This document shows positions 46,534 to 54,562 of a DNA stretch of 64,000 nt, in pieces; position 1 is the stretch's first letter; each line of letters starts with the position of its first letter. The notes below the pieces were generated by a model. That model saw nothing but the letters and a program-made list of their open reading frames with translations, was not told the DNA's origin and did no database searches. Source of the stretch: Saccharothrix violaceirubra (lineage in GTDB: Bacteria; Actinomycetota; Actinomycetes; Mycobacteriales; Pseudonocardiaceae); NCBI RefSeq assembly GCF_014203755.1, contig NZ_JACHJS010000001.1, forward strand, positions 1,550,001-1,614,000, in the 5' to 3' direction. The position numbers and the translations under genes were made by a program.

Positions 46534-49002
46534 GTGGCGGTCCGGGTGTTCCTCTCGTATGCGCACGAGTCGGACGAGCACGCCTCGATCGTGCGGGAGC
46601 TGTGGCTTCTGCTGCGTTCGTGCGGGGTCGACGCGGTGTGGGACGGGGTGGCGGCCCAGAGTCGGCGGGACTGGGCGTTGTGGATGGGGGACCAGGTCCG
46701 GGCGGCGGATTTCGTGCTGGTGATCGCGTCGGCGGCGTATCGCGAGCGGGCCGAGGGGCGCGTGGTCGAGGGTCGGGGCGTGCAGTGGGAGGCCCGGCTG
46801 ATCCGGGACGCCTTCTACGCCGACCAGGTGCGGGGCATCGAGCGCTTCGTGCCGGTGGTGGTGCCGGGCCAGACGGTGGCCGGCGTGCCGGACTTCCTGG
46901 CGCCCGCGTCGTCGACCGTGTACGAAGTCCCGTCGCTGACGCTGCCCGGAGTGGAATCTTTGTTGAGGTTCCTGCTCGACCAGCCCGCCGAGATCGAGCC
47001 CCCGCTCGGTCCTGTTCCGGAGTTCGGCCGGCCGTCGGTCGAACGCCTGCCCGCCGGGTCGGAGGTGTTCGTCGGCCGGGTCGACGAGCTGGCACGGCTG
47101 GAGGCGGCCGTGGCGTCGTCGGGACGGGCCGTGGTCGTCGCGGTGCACGGCCTCGGGGGCGTCGGCAAGAGCACCCTGGCGGCCCGGTTCGCCCGGCTGC
47201 ACGCCGACCGGTTCTCCCCGACGTGGTGGATCACGGCCGATTCGCCGACGGCGCTGGACGCGGGGTTGGCCGACCTGGCGGCCGAGGTCGTGCCGGGCGA
47301 GTTGCCGTCGGAGCAGCGTGCCGACGCGGCCGTGCGGTGGCTGACCGGGCATGACGGGTGGTTGCTGGTCCTGGACAACCTCACCGCGCCGGCCGACGCG
47401 GCCCGGCTGCTGGCGCGGGTGCGTACCGGCACGATCGTGATCACGTCCCGGCGGGGGAGTGGGTGGCGTGGCTTGGCCGAGTCGGTCGCTCTGGCCGTGT
47501 TGTCCCCGGCGGAAGCCCTCGACCTGCTCGAACGGTGCGTACGTGTCGAGTGGCCGGACGCCGACCTGACCGGCGGCGCGGAGTTGTGCGCGGAGTTGGG
47601 CTTCCTGCCGCTGGCCGTCGAGCAGGCCGGTGCCTACCTGGCCCAGGCCCGGATCACGCCGACCGCGTATCTCGACCTGCTGGCCCGGTTCCCGGCCCGG
47701 ATGTTCACCGCGACCGCCGAGGGCGGTGAGGCGGAACGGACCGTGGCCCGCGTCTGGAAGGTGACCCTGGACCGGCTCGCGGACACGCCGTTGGCCGGCG
47801 ACCTGCTGCGAATCATGGCCTGGTTCGCCCCGGAAGCCATTCCCCGGCACCTGTTCGACGTGAATCCCGACCACGTCGCGGTGGTGGAGGCGCTCGGCCG
47901 ACTCGCCGCGCACAGCATGATCACGCTGGACCGCGACACGATCGCCGTGCACCGCCTGGTCCAGGCGGTCAGCCGCACGTCCGACCCCGCCGACCCGCAC
48001 CGCGACGCCGACGACATCTCCGAAGCGCTTGAGGTCGCAACGGATCTGCTCGCCCATGTCCTTTCCGGACTCGACCACGAGAATCCGGAGGACCGGCCGG
48101 TGTACCGGGTGCTGCTGCCGCACGCACGGGCGCTGCTCGACCGCGTCGAGGTCGACGGTCTCGCCGCCTGTCGTGTGCTGGACAGGATCGGCCGGTATCT
48201 CGCTGGTGCGGGGGACACCGCCGGTGCCCTGGCCTACCACGCGCGAGCGGTACGAGGCATGTCCGTTCTCGTGGGTGAGGAACATCCTGAGACGTTGGTG
48301 GCCCGCTGTGGTCTCGCGGTCGCCCGCATGGCGGCGGGCGACCACGGTGGCGCGATCGAATCCCTGCGCGTCCTCGATGCCGACGCCGCGCGTCTTCTCG
48401 GACCGTCCCATCCCGATGTGCTGGTCGTCCGCCACGAACTCGCACTCGCGTACGGGCTGGCCGGCGACCACGACCAGGCGATCGCGTTGTCCCGGGCCGT
48501 GCTCGACGACGTGGTGCGGATCTTCGGGGCCGATCACCCCCGGACGCTGGCCTGCCGCAACAACCTCGCCGCGATGTACCAGTACGTCGGCGACCACGAT
48601 CGGGCGATCTCGGTGCTGGAGACGATCGTCGCCGAGGCCGGGCGGAGTTCCGGCGTCGACGGGCACCTCACCCTGACCGGTCGCGCCAACCTCGCCACCG
48701 CGCTTCTGAAGCGCGATCCGCACCGCGCGATCCCGATCCTCGAACAGGTCCTCGAAGAGGTCGACCGCCGGTACGGTTCGGACAACCCCAACACCCTGGT
48801 CTGCCGCAACAACCTTGCCGGTGCCTACCTGGAGGTGGACGACCTCGACCGGGCGATTTCCCTGTTCGAGTCCGTCCTGGTCGATCGGCGAAGAGTGCTG
48901 GGTGACGGGCACCCGGACACCCGGGAGACCGAAATGATCCTCACGTTGGCACGTCGGGTCAGGGAATCAGGAGGTCCGGCGGGATCTGGAGCGCCACGGT
49001 GA
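46534..49002 (+). CDS. SEFIR/TIR-like NB-ARC NTPase with C-terminal TPRs
   Basis: An 822-residue signalling protein. Residues 1-150 are SEFIR/TIR-like (VRVFLSYAHESDEHASIVRE, followed by SAAYRERAEG). Residues about 185-430 are a STAND NTPase: P-loop HGLGGVGKSTLAARFARLHA, Walker B WLLVLDNL, and sensor TIVITSRRGSG. The last about 270 residues are five or six kinesin-light-chain-type TPRs (HPRTLACRNNLAAMYQYVGD, NPNTLVCRNNLAGAYLEVDD). Proteins with this layout act as ligand-triggered switches; some STAND/TIR proteins defend against phage. No neighbouring defence gene is seen. GTG follows GGGGAGG. The 3' end overlaps the convergent MerR gene by 44 nt. Confidence 0.85.
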   Translation: MAVRVFLSYAHESDEHASIVRELWLLLRSCGVDAVWDGVAAQSRRDWALWMGDQVRAADFVLVIASAAYRERAEGRVVEGRGVQWEARLIRDAFYADQVRGIERFVPVVVPGQTVAGVPDFLAPASSTVYEVPSLTLPGVESLLRFLLDQPAEIEPPLGPVPEFGRPSVERLPAGSEVFVGRVDELARLEAAVASSGRAVVVAVHGLGGVGKSTLAARFARLHADRFSPTWWITADSPTALDAGLADLAAEVVPGELPSEQRADAAVRWLTGHDGWLLVLDNLTAPADAARLLARVRTGTIVITSRRGSGWRGLAESVALAVLSPAEALDLLERCVRVEWPDADLTGGAELCAELGFLPLAVEQAGAYLAQARITPTAYLDLLARFPARMFTATAEGGEAERTVARVWKVTLDRLADTPLAGDLLRIMAWFAPEAIPRHLFDVNPDHVAVVEALGRLAAHSMITLDRDTIAVHRLVQAVSRTSDPADPHRDADDISEALEVATDLLAHVLSGLDHENPEDRPVYRVLLPHARALLDRVEVDGLAACRVLDRIGRYLAGAGDTAGALAYHARAVRGMSVLVGEEHPETLVARCGLAVARMAAGDHGGAIESLRVLDADAARLLGPSHPDVLVVRHELALAYGLAGDHDQAIALSRAVLDDVVRIFGADHPRTLACRNNLAAMYQYVGDHDRAISVLETIVAEAGRSSGVDGHLTLTGRANLATALLKRDPHRAIPILEQVLEEVDRRYGSDNPNTLVCRNNLAGAYLEVDDLDRAISLFESVLVDRRRVLGDGHPDTRETEMILTLARRVRESGGPAGSGAPR

Positions 49003-49357
49003 TCAACGAGTGCGCCCGGGTGGCGATGGCGGCCAACAGGCCCTGGGTCTGCGGTGACGCGCCGTCCACCGCGGCCTGGAGGGTCTGGAGGTCGGTGGTG
49101 ATCCGGTCGAGGATCGCGGTCACGTCGGCCCGGGTGGTGGTCAGCGCGGCGGAGATCTCCTCCAGCGGCAGGCCCTGCACCTCCAGGCGTCGTACGAGGT
49201 GGATGCGGTCCACGTCGCCGGGCAGGTAGAGGCGGTAGTTGCTCGCCGTGCGCTGGGCGGGGCTGATCAGGCCGAGCGTCGTGTAGTAGTCGACGGTGCG
49301 GATGCTGACGCCCGCGCGCGCCGCCAGCTCGCCGATCTTGAGCAGTGCCTCGGCCAC
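48959..49357 (-). CDS. MerR-family transcriptional regulator (small)
   Basis: A 132-residue MerR regulator: winged HTH LLKIGELAARAGVSIRTVDY followed by YYTTLGLISPAQRTASNYRL, then a dimerisation coiled coil and a helical tail ending in LQIPPDLLIP. There is no Cys metal site, so it is not a classical metal sensor. It is divergent from the CNNM operon (start 76 nt away) and could control it. GTG start preceded by GGGAGGGG. Confidence 0.85.
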   Translation of the reverse strand: MAEALLKIGELAARAGVSIRTVDYYTTLGLISPAQRTASNYRLYLPGDVDRIHLVRRLEVQGLPLEEISAALTTTRADVTAILDRITTDLQTLQAAVDGASPQTQGLLAAIATRAHSLITVALQIPPDLLIP

Positions 49358-49419
49358 GTCCCCTCCCGTCCTCGACCGGGTTACACCCTATCCTCTCCAA
49401 ACCATACAGCGCCACGTGC

Positions 49420-49432
49420 TAGTGTTGGTCGC
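49420..49432 (+). promoter_or_regulatory. Leaderless promoter of the CNNM operon
   Basis: TAGTGT at 49420-49425 is 7 nt before the ATG at 49433, the first codon of a 28-residue leader ORF. The MerR gene is on the other side, so a MerR site may overlap. Confidence 0.5.
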
Positions 49433-49519
49433 ATGCCCAGCTCAGCCGACGACGGCACAGGCAGTACCGGGCCGGGGAATCCCCGGCCTGACCCCCGCGG
49501 CGCCGGTGCGCCGTGTTGA
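49433..49519 (+). CDS. Leader peptide ORF (28 aa) overlapping the CNNM start
   Basis: An ATG placed exactly where a leaderless transcript would begin opens a 28-codon frame rich in Pro (6) and Gly with three Asp; the late part reads GNPRPDPRGAGAPC. The stop TGA overlaps the GTG start of the first CNNM gene in GTGTTGA. The frame contains the hairpin GGCCGGGG-AAT-CCCCGGCC (49470-49488). The CNNM gene has no Shine-Dalgarno sequence, so its translation may depend on this ORF. Not yet shown to be translated. Confidence 0.5.
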   Translation: MPSSADDGTGSTGPGNPRPDPRGAGAPC

Positions 49520-50796
49520 TCCTCTCCGGACTGCTCGCGATCCTGGCCCTGACCGCCGCGACCGGCTATTTCGTCGCCCAGGAGTTCGCCTACATGGCGG
49601 TCGACCGGGGCCGGCTCCACCACCTGGCCGAGAACGGCGACAAGGCCGCCGCGCGCGCTTACCGCGTGACGCAACGGCTTTCGTTCATGCTCTCCGGCGC
49701 CCAGTTCGGCATCACGGTCACCGCGCTGCTGGTCGGCTACGTGGCCGAACCGCTGCTCGGCACGGGCCTTGCCGACCTGCTCGGGCTGCCGCCCGCCGTG
49801 GCGGTGCCGCTGTCGATGGCGGTCGCGCTGGTGGTCGCCACGGTCGTGCAGATGGTCCTGGGGGAGCTGTTCCCCAAGAACCTCGCGATCGCCGAACCCG
49901 AGGCGCTGGCCAAGGCGCTGGCACCGTCCACTGTGGTCTACCTCAGGATCGCCGGTCCGGTGATCCGGCTGTTCGACGCGGCGGCGAACCGGCTGCTGCG
50001 CGCGGTCGGCATCGAGCCCGTCGAGGAACTGCCGCAGGGCGCGACCCCCGAAGACCTCAAGCGGATCATCGGGGACGCGGGCGCCGAAGGGCACCTCGAC
50101 CCCGAACTGTCCCGACTGCTCGACCGCGGCCTCGGCTTCCGCGAACTCGTCGCCGAACAGGCCATGACGCCCCGGGTGTCGGTGCGGGTCGTGCGGGCCG
50201 AGGAGCCGGTCTCGCGCGTGGTCGACCTGCTCGACACCGGCTACTCCCGGTTCCCGGTCATCGGCGACGGGACCGACGACCTGCGCGGCATCGTCGGCCT
50301 GGCCGAGGTGTTGACCGTGCCGCCCCGGGAGCGGACCACGACGCCGGTCGGCGCCGTCGCCGTGCCCGCGTTGGTCGTCCCGGCCACCCTGGCGCTGCCC
50401 GGCGTGCTGGAACGGCTGCGGTCCGAACGTCGGCAGACCGCCTGCGTGGTCGACGAGTTCGGCGGGTTCGCGGGTGTGGTCACGTTGGAGGACCTGGCCG
50501 AGGAACTCGTCGGCGAGATCCACGACGAGGACGACGTGGTCGCCGAGTCCATCGAGGAGATCGTCGACGGCGTGTGGCGCGTGCCCGGCCGGATGCGGCT
50601 GGACGAGATCGCCGACGCCACCGGCGTGGAACTGCCGCTCCACGACGCCTACGACACGGTGTCCGGACTGCTGCTGCACCGCCTCGGGCGCGTGGCCGAG
50701 CCGGACGACCGGGTGGAGGTCGACGGCGTGTCGCTGCGCGTCGCCGAGGTGACCCGCAACGTGCCCGGCGTGGTCGTGCTGGAGGTGGCCCGATGA
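49513..50796 (+). CDS. CNNM/CorC-HlyC family ion-transport protein
   Basis: A 427-residue hemolysin-C-like protein: N-terminal DUF21/CNNM membrane domain with three to four helices (FVAQEFAYMAVDRGRLHHLA, SGAQFGITVTALLVGYVAEP), two CBS domains (QAMTPRVSVRVV, VDEFGGFAGVVTLEDLAEEL) and a C-terminal CorC_HlyC domain (YDTVSGLLLHRLGRVAEPDD). These proteins are linked to Mg2+/Co2+ export or homeostasis, not to haemolysis. It starts in the overlap with a leader ORF and is coupled by ATGA to a second CNNM gene. Confidence 0.88.
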   Translation: MLILSGLLAILALTAATGYFVAQEFAYMAVDRGRLHHLAENGDKAAARAYRVTQRLSFMLSGAQFGITVTALLVGYVAEPLLGTGLADLLGLPPAVAVPLSMAVALVVATVVQMVLGELFPKNLAIAEPEALAKALAPSTVVYLRIAGPVIRLFDAAANRLLRAVGIEPVEELPQGATPEDLKRIIGDAGAEGHLDPELSRLLDRGLGFRELVAEQAMTPRVSVRVVRAEEPVSRVVDLLDTGYSRFPVIGDGTDDLRGIVGLAEVLTVPPRERTTTPVGAVAVPALVVPATLALPGVLERLRSERRQTACVVDEFGGFAGVVTLEDLAEELVGEIHDEDDVVAESIEEIVDGVWRVPGRMRLDEIADATGVELPLHDAYDTVSGLLLHRLGRVAEPDDRVEVDGVSLRVAEVTRNVPGVVVLEVAR

Positions 50797-51809
50797 GCCC
50801 GGCGTGGGCGTTGGTCGTCTCGCTGGTGCTGTTGGTGGCCAACGCGTTCTTCGTCGCCGCCGAGTTCGCGTTGATCGCGGCCCGGCGCCATCGGCTGGAG
50901 CACGTGGACAGCCGGGCGGCGCGTGCCGCCGTGGCGGGCATCCGCGAGCTGTCGCTGATGTTGGCCGGTGCCCAACTGGGCATCACGCTGTGCACGCTGG
51001 GGTTGGGCGCGTTGGCCAAGCCCGCCGTGGCCGACCTGCTCGACCCGCTGTTCGCCGCGACCGGGCTGCCGGAGTCGGCGGCCTACGCGATCGCGTTCAC
51101 GCTGTCGCTGGTGGTGGTGGTGTTCCTGCACATGGTGGTCGGCGAGATGGCGCCGAAGTCGTGGGCGATCACCCACCCCGAGCGGTCGGCGCTGCTGCTG
51201 GCGATTCCCTTCCGGTTCTTCGCGCGCTCGGTCCGGTTCGTCCTGGGTGGACTGAACCGGCTGACGAACGCCCTGCTGCGACTGGTGAAGGTCGAGCCGC
51301 GCGACGAGTTGGCGCGCGAGCACCGGCCCGACGACATCAGGCTGCTGGTCCGCCAGTCCGGCGAGCACGGTCTGATCCCCGAGGGCCAGCAACGACTCCT
51401 GACGCGGATGCTGCAGCTCCAGCGGACCACCGTCGAGCAGATCATGGTGCCGATCGACCGGGTCGTGGGCGTGACCGGCGACGCGACCGCGGCGGACGTC
51501 GAACACCGCAGCCGCGAGTCCGGCCGGTCGCGGTTCCCGGTCGTGGACGCGACCGGCGCGTACGTGGGGCTGGTGCACGTGCGCGAAGCCGTGCGGACGC
51601 CCTCGGGCACCGCACGCGACCTCATGTCCCGCCCGCTCGTGCTGTCCGCCGCCACGCCGGTGGCCGGTGCCGTCACCGAGATGCGGGCCGGCCGGGCGCA
51701 GTTGGCGCTGGTGACCGACGCGGCCGACCGCGTGGTCGGCATCGCCGCACTGGAAGACCTCCTCGAAGAGCTGATCGGCGACTTCGAGGACGAGACCGAC
51801 CCGTCCTGA
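50793..51809 (+). CDS. CNNM/CorC-HlyC family ion-transport protein, second
   Basis: A 338-residue paralogue: NAFFVAAEFALIAARRHRLE, GAQLGITLCTLGLGALAKPA, VVGEMAPKSWAITHPERSAL, then two CBS domains (EQIMVPIDRVVGVTGDATAA; VGIAALEDLLEELIGDFEDE). It lacks the C-terminal CorC_HlyC domain. Pairs of a long and a short CNNM protein are common in actinobacteria and may form heterodimers. ATGA overlap with the first gene. Confidence 0.88.
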   Translation: MSPAWALVVSLVLLVANAFFVAAEFALIAARRHRLEHVDSRAARAAVAGIRELSLMLAGAQLGITLCTLGLGALAKPAVADLLDPLFAATGLPESAAYAIAFTLSLVVVVFLHMVVGEMAPKSWAITHPERSALLLAIPFRFFARSVRFVLGGLNRLTNALLRLVKVEPRDELAREHRPDDIRLLVRQSGEHGLIPEGQQRLLTRMLQLQRTTVEQIMVPIDRVVGVTGDATAADVEHRSRESGRSRFPVVDATGAYVGLVHVREAVRTPSGTARDLMSRPLVLSAATPVAGAVTEMRAGRAQLALVTDAADRVVGIAALEDLLEELIGDFEDETDPS

Positions 51810-51833
51810 CCTACTCCGGGAGGAAGAACCCCC

Positions 51834-52799
51834 ATGTTCAAGCGGATGCTCAGCGCTTTCGGCGTCGGCGGCCCGTCCGTCGACACCGTCCTGGACACCC
51901 CGCACGCCGTGCCCGGCCAGGCCGTCTCCGGCCAGGTCCGCATCCAGGGGGGATCGGCCGAGGCGCGCATCGACCGCATCGTGCTGTCCCTGGTCACGCG
52001 GGTGGAGGTCGAGCACGGCGACCACGAGTACGGCGGCAACGCCGAGTTCCTCAGCGTCGTGGTCGCCGAACACGTGGTCGTGGCACCCGGCCAGGCTCTC
52101 GCGGTGCCGTTCCGGCTCCCGCTGCCGTGGGAGACCCCGATCACCGCCATCGGCGGCCAACCGCTGCCCGGCGTGGGCGTCGGCGTGCGCACCGAGCTGG
52201 TGATCGCGGGCGCACCGGACAAGGGCGACCTGGACCTGCTGCTCGTCGGCCCGCTGCCCGCGCAGGACAGCGTGCTCGACGCGTTCGGCCGGCTGGGCTT
52301 CCAGTTCCGCAAGACCGACGTCGAGGTCGGCCGCATCCACGGCGTGCACCAGGAACTCGGCTTCTACCAGGAGCTGGAGTTCTCCCCGCCCGGTCACCAC
52401 GCGGGGCGGGTCGACGAGGTCGAGCTGACCTTCGTGACCAGCCCGCACGAGCTGGTCGTGGTGCTGGAGGCGGACAAGCGCGGCGGCGCGTTCTCGTCGG
52501 GCGGCGACGCGTTCGGCCGGTTCCACGTCTCCCACCAGGACGCACCGCGCACCGACTGGGCGACCTTGATCGACCAGTGGCTGACGCAGGTGTCCCAGCG
52601 CGCGTCGGCGTTCGGTGGGCATCCCGGACAGCACGGCCACCACGGCTACGACCACGGTCACCACGGGCATCACGGCTCGGGCGTCGGCGGCGTGGTCGCG
52701 GGCGCGGCGGCGGGCGTCGTCGGCGGCATGATCATCGGCGAGGTGCTCGACGACGCGTTCGAGGACGGCGGCGAGGCGTTCGGCTTCGACGAGGAGTGA
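51834..52799 (+). CDS. Spo0M-like sporulation-control protein with His-rich tail
   Basis: A 321-residue protein. The first about 240 residues are the arrestin-like Spo0M fold (GPSVDTVLDTPHAVPGQAVS, RVEVEHGDHEYGGNAEFLSV, VPFRLPLPWETPITAIGGQP). A linker follows with ten His in HPGQHGHHGYDHGHHGHH, then a glycine-zipper-like hydrophobic stretch (GVGGVVAGAAAGVVGGMIIG) and an acidic end. The His run may bind metal, which would fit its place after two ion-transport genes. 24 nt after the CNNM gene, likely the same transcript. Confidence 0.8.
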   Translation: MFKRMLSAFGVGGPSVDTVLDTPHAVPGQAVSGQVRIQGGSAEARIDRIVLSLVTRVEVEHGDHEYGGNAEFLSVVVAEHVVVAPGQALAVPFRLPLPWETPITAIGGQPLPGVGVGVRTELVIAGAPDKGDLDLLLVGPLPAQDSVLDAFGRLGFQFRKTDVEVGRIHGVHQELGFYQELEFSPPGHHAGRVDEVELTFVTSPHELVVVLEADKRGGAFSSGGDAFGRFHVSHQDAPRTDWATLIDQWLTQVSQRASAFGGHPGQHGHHGYDHGHHGHHGSGVGGVVAGAAAGVVGGMIIGEVLDDAFEDGGEAFGFDEE

Positions 52800-52804
52800 T
52801 CCCC

Positions 52805-52835
52805 GGTCCCCGCCCGGCCGCGCCGGGCGGGGACC
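52805..52835. terminator. Bidirectional terminator
   Basis: GGTCCCCGCCCGGC, loop CGC, and the exact complement (14-bp stem), between two convergent genes. Confidence 0.8.
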
Positions 52836-52840
52836 GTTCG

Positions 52841-53584
52841 TCAGAACGACGTGTGCGCCAGCCAGTGGTCCAGCAGCGCGGCGTCCCCGGTGACCGTCGC
52901 CCGCGTCGGCGGGGTCCGACGGGTGATCACCGACAGCAGCAACGGCGTCGACGCCGTCACGACGACGTCGGCGTCCGTCCGGTCGTGCGCGCGGGTGACG
53001 CCGTCCGGGGTACGGGTCAGGTGCCAGGGGTGGGCGGTCGGCGACACGAACGCCAGCGTCTGGCCGTCGCCCCGCAGGTTCGCCAGGGCCGGCAGCAGGT
53101 CGGCCGCCGTCGGCGCGGTCAGCAGCTCCAGTCCCTCGTCGACGACGTCACGTGCCAGGTCGTCGTCGATCGACGCGACGATGCCCGCCGCCAGTGACGC
53201 GTCGATCCGGTGCACGGTCGTGTCCGACACCATGCGCCGCAACCAGAACACCGCCGGCAGCGACCCGAACAGGGTCCACACCGCGGTGTCCGGTCCGGTC
53301 GTGCGCACCGCGTCGATCAGCTCCTCGGCGCCCTCCGCCAGCCACTTCGCCCAGGCCGCCTGATCGCCGGGGTCCGCGTCGGCCGGGTCCGGGATCGGGG
53401 CGGGCACGCCCGTGCGGACGATCCCCGCCGCCCACCGGTCGGCCTGGCCCACGTGGGCGGCGAGGTCGCGGACGCGCCAGTCCGGGCACGTCGGCACGAC
53501 GAGCGTCGGGTCGGCCGCCGTCACGGCGGCGGCGAAACGGGTGGTCTGGGTGCGCAGGGTCGTGGCGAGTCGTGCGGTGTCCAT
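52841..53584 (-). CDS. Maleylpyruvate-isomerase-family mycothiol-dependent enzyme
   Basis: A 247-residue DinB-like protein of the mycothiol S-transferase group: TLVVPTCPDWRVRDLAAHVG with the first metal His, WLRRMVSDTTVHRIDASLAA with the later His ligands, and a C-terminal SCP2-like domain (TRAHDRTDADVVVTASTPLL). Mycothiol is the actinobacterial thiol cofactor, so the enzyme is probably involved in detoxification or aromatic catabolism. Divergent from a MerR-type gene with a palindromic site between them. Confidence 0.85.
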   Translation of the reverse strand: MDTARLATTLRTQTTRFAAAVTAADPTLVVPTCPDWRVRDLAAHVGQADRWAAGIVRTGVPAPIPDPADADPGDQAAWAKWLAEGAEELIDAVRTTGPDTAVWTLFGSLPAVFWLRRMVSDTTVHRIDASLAAGIVASIDDDLARDVVDEGLELLTAPTAADLLPALANLRGDGQTLAFVSPTAHPWHLTRTPDGVTRAHDRTDADVVVTASTPLLLSVITRRTPPTRATVTGDAALLDHWLAHTSF

Positions 53585-53621
53585 CCGGGTTCCCTTCCTC
53601 TCGGTCGACCTCCGTACCGTA

Positions 53622-53646
53622 GGAACTCCACCCGGCTGGAGGTTCC
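53622..53646. promoter_or_regulatory. Likely MerR operator between divergent genes
   Basis: GGAACTCCA-N6-TGGAGGTTCC, an inverted repeat with one extra base, directly before the MerR gene. TACGGT (minus strand, complement of 53615-53620) next to it could be the -10 of the mycothiol enzyme gene. Confidence 0.6.
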
Positions 53647-53647
53647 A

Positions 53648-54562
53648 GTGATTGTGACCGGCGACACGTTGGGCATCGGCGACCTGGCGCGGTTGACCGG
53701 GGTGCCGGTGCGCACGATCCGGTTCTACTGCGACGAAGGCGTACTGGAGTCCGTGCGCAGTGTCGGCGGTCACCGGCGGTTCGGACGGGACACGGTCGAG
53801 CGGCTCGACCTGGTGCGCCGCCTGCGCCGGCTCGGCCTCGGACTGCCCGCCATCACGTCGGTGATCACCGGGCGGCTGGGCCTGGCCGACGCGGTCGCGG
53901 CCGAACGCGTGGCCGTCGACGAGGAACTCGCCGCGCTCGCCTGGCGGCGTGCCGCGCTGCGGGCGGTCGAGGAGGCGACGCCGGTGGACCGGGCCGCCCG
54001 GCTGGACCTGCTCGCCGCGGCCCAGGACGGGCGGGCCGCGCACGGCGCGCTGACCGCGTTCTGGCACCGGCACCTCACCGGCCCGGTGCCGGGGGAGACC
54101 CTCTCGATGTTCCTGGACGTCACCGCGCCGCCGCCCCCTGCCGACCCGACGGCCGCGCAGGTCGTCGCGTACGCCGAACTCGTCGCCATGGTCGCCGACC
54201 GCTCGCCCCTGTACCGGCTGCTCGAGGACGCGCGCGGCCACTTCCACGACATCCTCGACCAGGCCGCGCTCCAGGAGGGCGTCGGCGCGGCCTGCCTGGA
54301 GGCGTTGCCGCTGGTCGCGGCCGGTGTGCCGCCCGGTCGCGGTCCGGCGCTGGACGCGTTCGTCGCCGCCCACGCCGCCGTGCGGGGCCGCCGCGACAGT
54401 CGGGTTTTCCGGTCCGGGCTGCTCGCGTCCATGGCCGTCGACCGCGGCCCCCGGATGCGCCGTTACTGGTCCCGCGTCCGCGTCGTGACCGGCGGGACCG
54501 TGACGCTCGGCGAGACCCACGCCTGGCTGCAGGACTCGCTCGCGTCCTCGGTCGGGGCGTGA
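53648..54562 (+). CDS. MerR-family regulator with long effector domain
   Basis: A 304-residue regulator. Residues about 6-75 are the MerR winged helix (LGIGDLARLTGVPVRTIRFY, VGGHRRFGRDTVERLDLVRR). The C-terminal about 200 residues are helical and do not match a TipA or metal-binding domain; they probably bind a small ligand. GTG codons at 53648 and 53654 are both possible starts. The last 100 nt overlap the convergent histidine kinase gene, an unusually long antisense overlap. Confidence 0.82.
   Translation: MIVTGDTLGIGDLARLTGVPVRTIRFYCDEGVLESVRSVGGHRRFGRDTVERLDLVRRLRRLGLGLPAITSVITGRLGLADAVAAERVAVDEELAALAWRRAALRAVEEATPVDRAARLDLLAAAQDGRAAHGALTAFWHRHLTGPVPGETLSMFLDVTAPPPPADPTAAQVVAYAELVAMVADRSPLYRLLEDARGHFHDILDQAALQEGVGAACLEALPLVAAGVPPGRGPALDAFVAAHAAVRGRRDSRVFRSGLLASMAVDRGPRMRRYWSRVRVVTGGTVTLGETHAWLQDSLASSVGA

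Noticed and set aside
49433..49519. M-box (Mg2+) riboswitch upstream of the CNNM genes
   Set aside because: The leader is only about 80 nt if leaderless and shows none of the M-box conserved elements; the leader ORF explains the region better.
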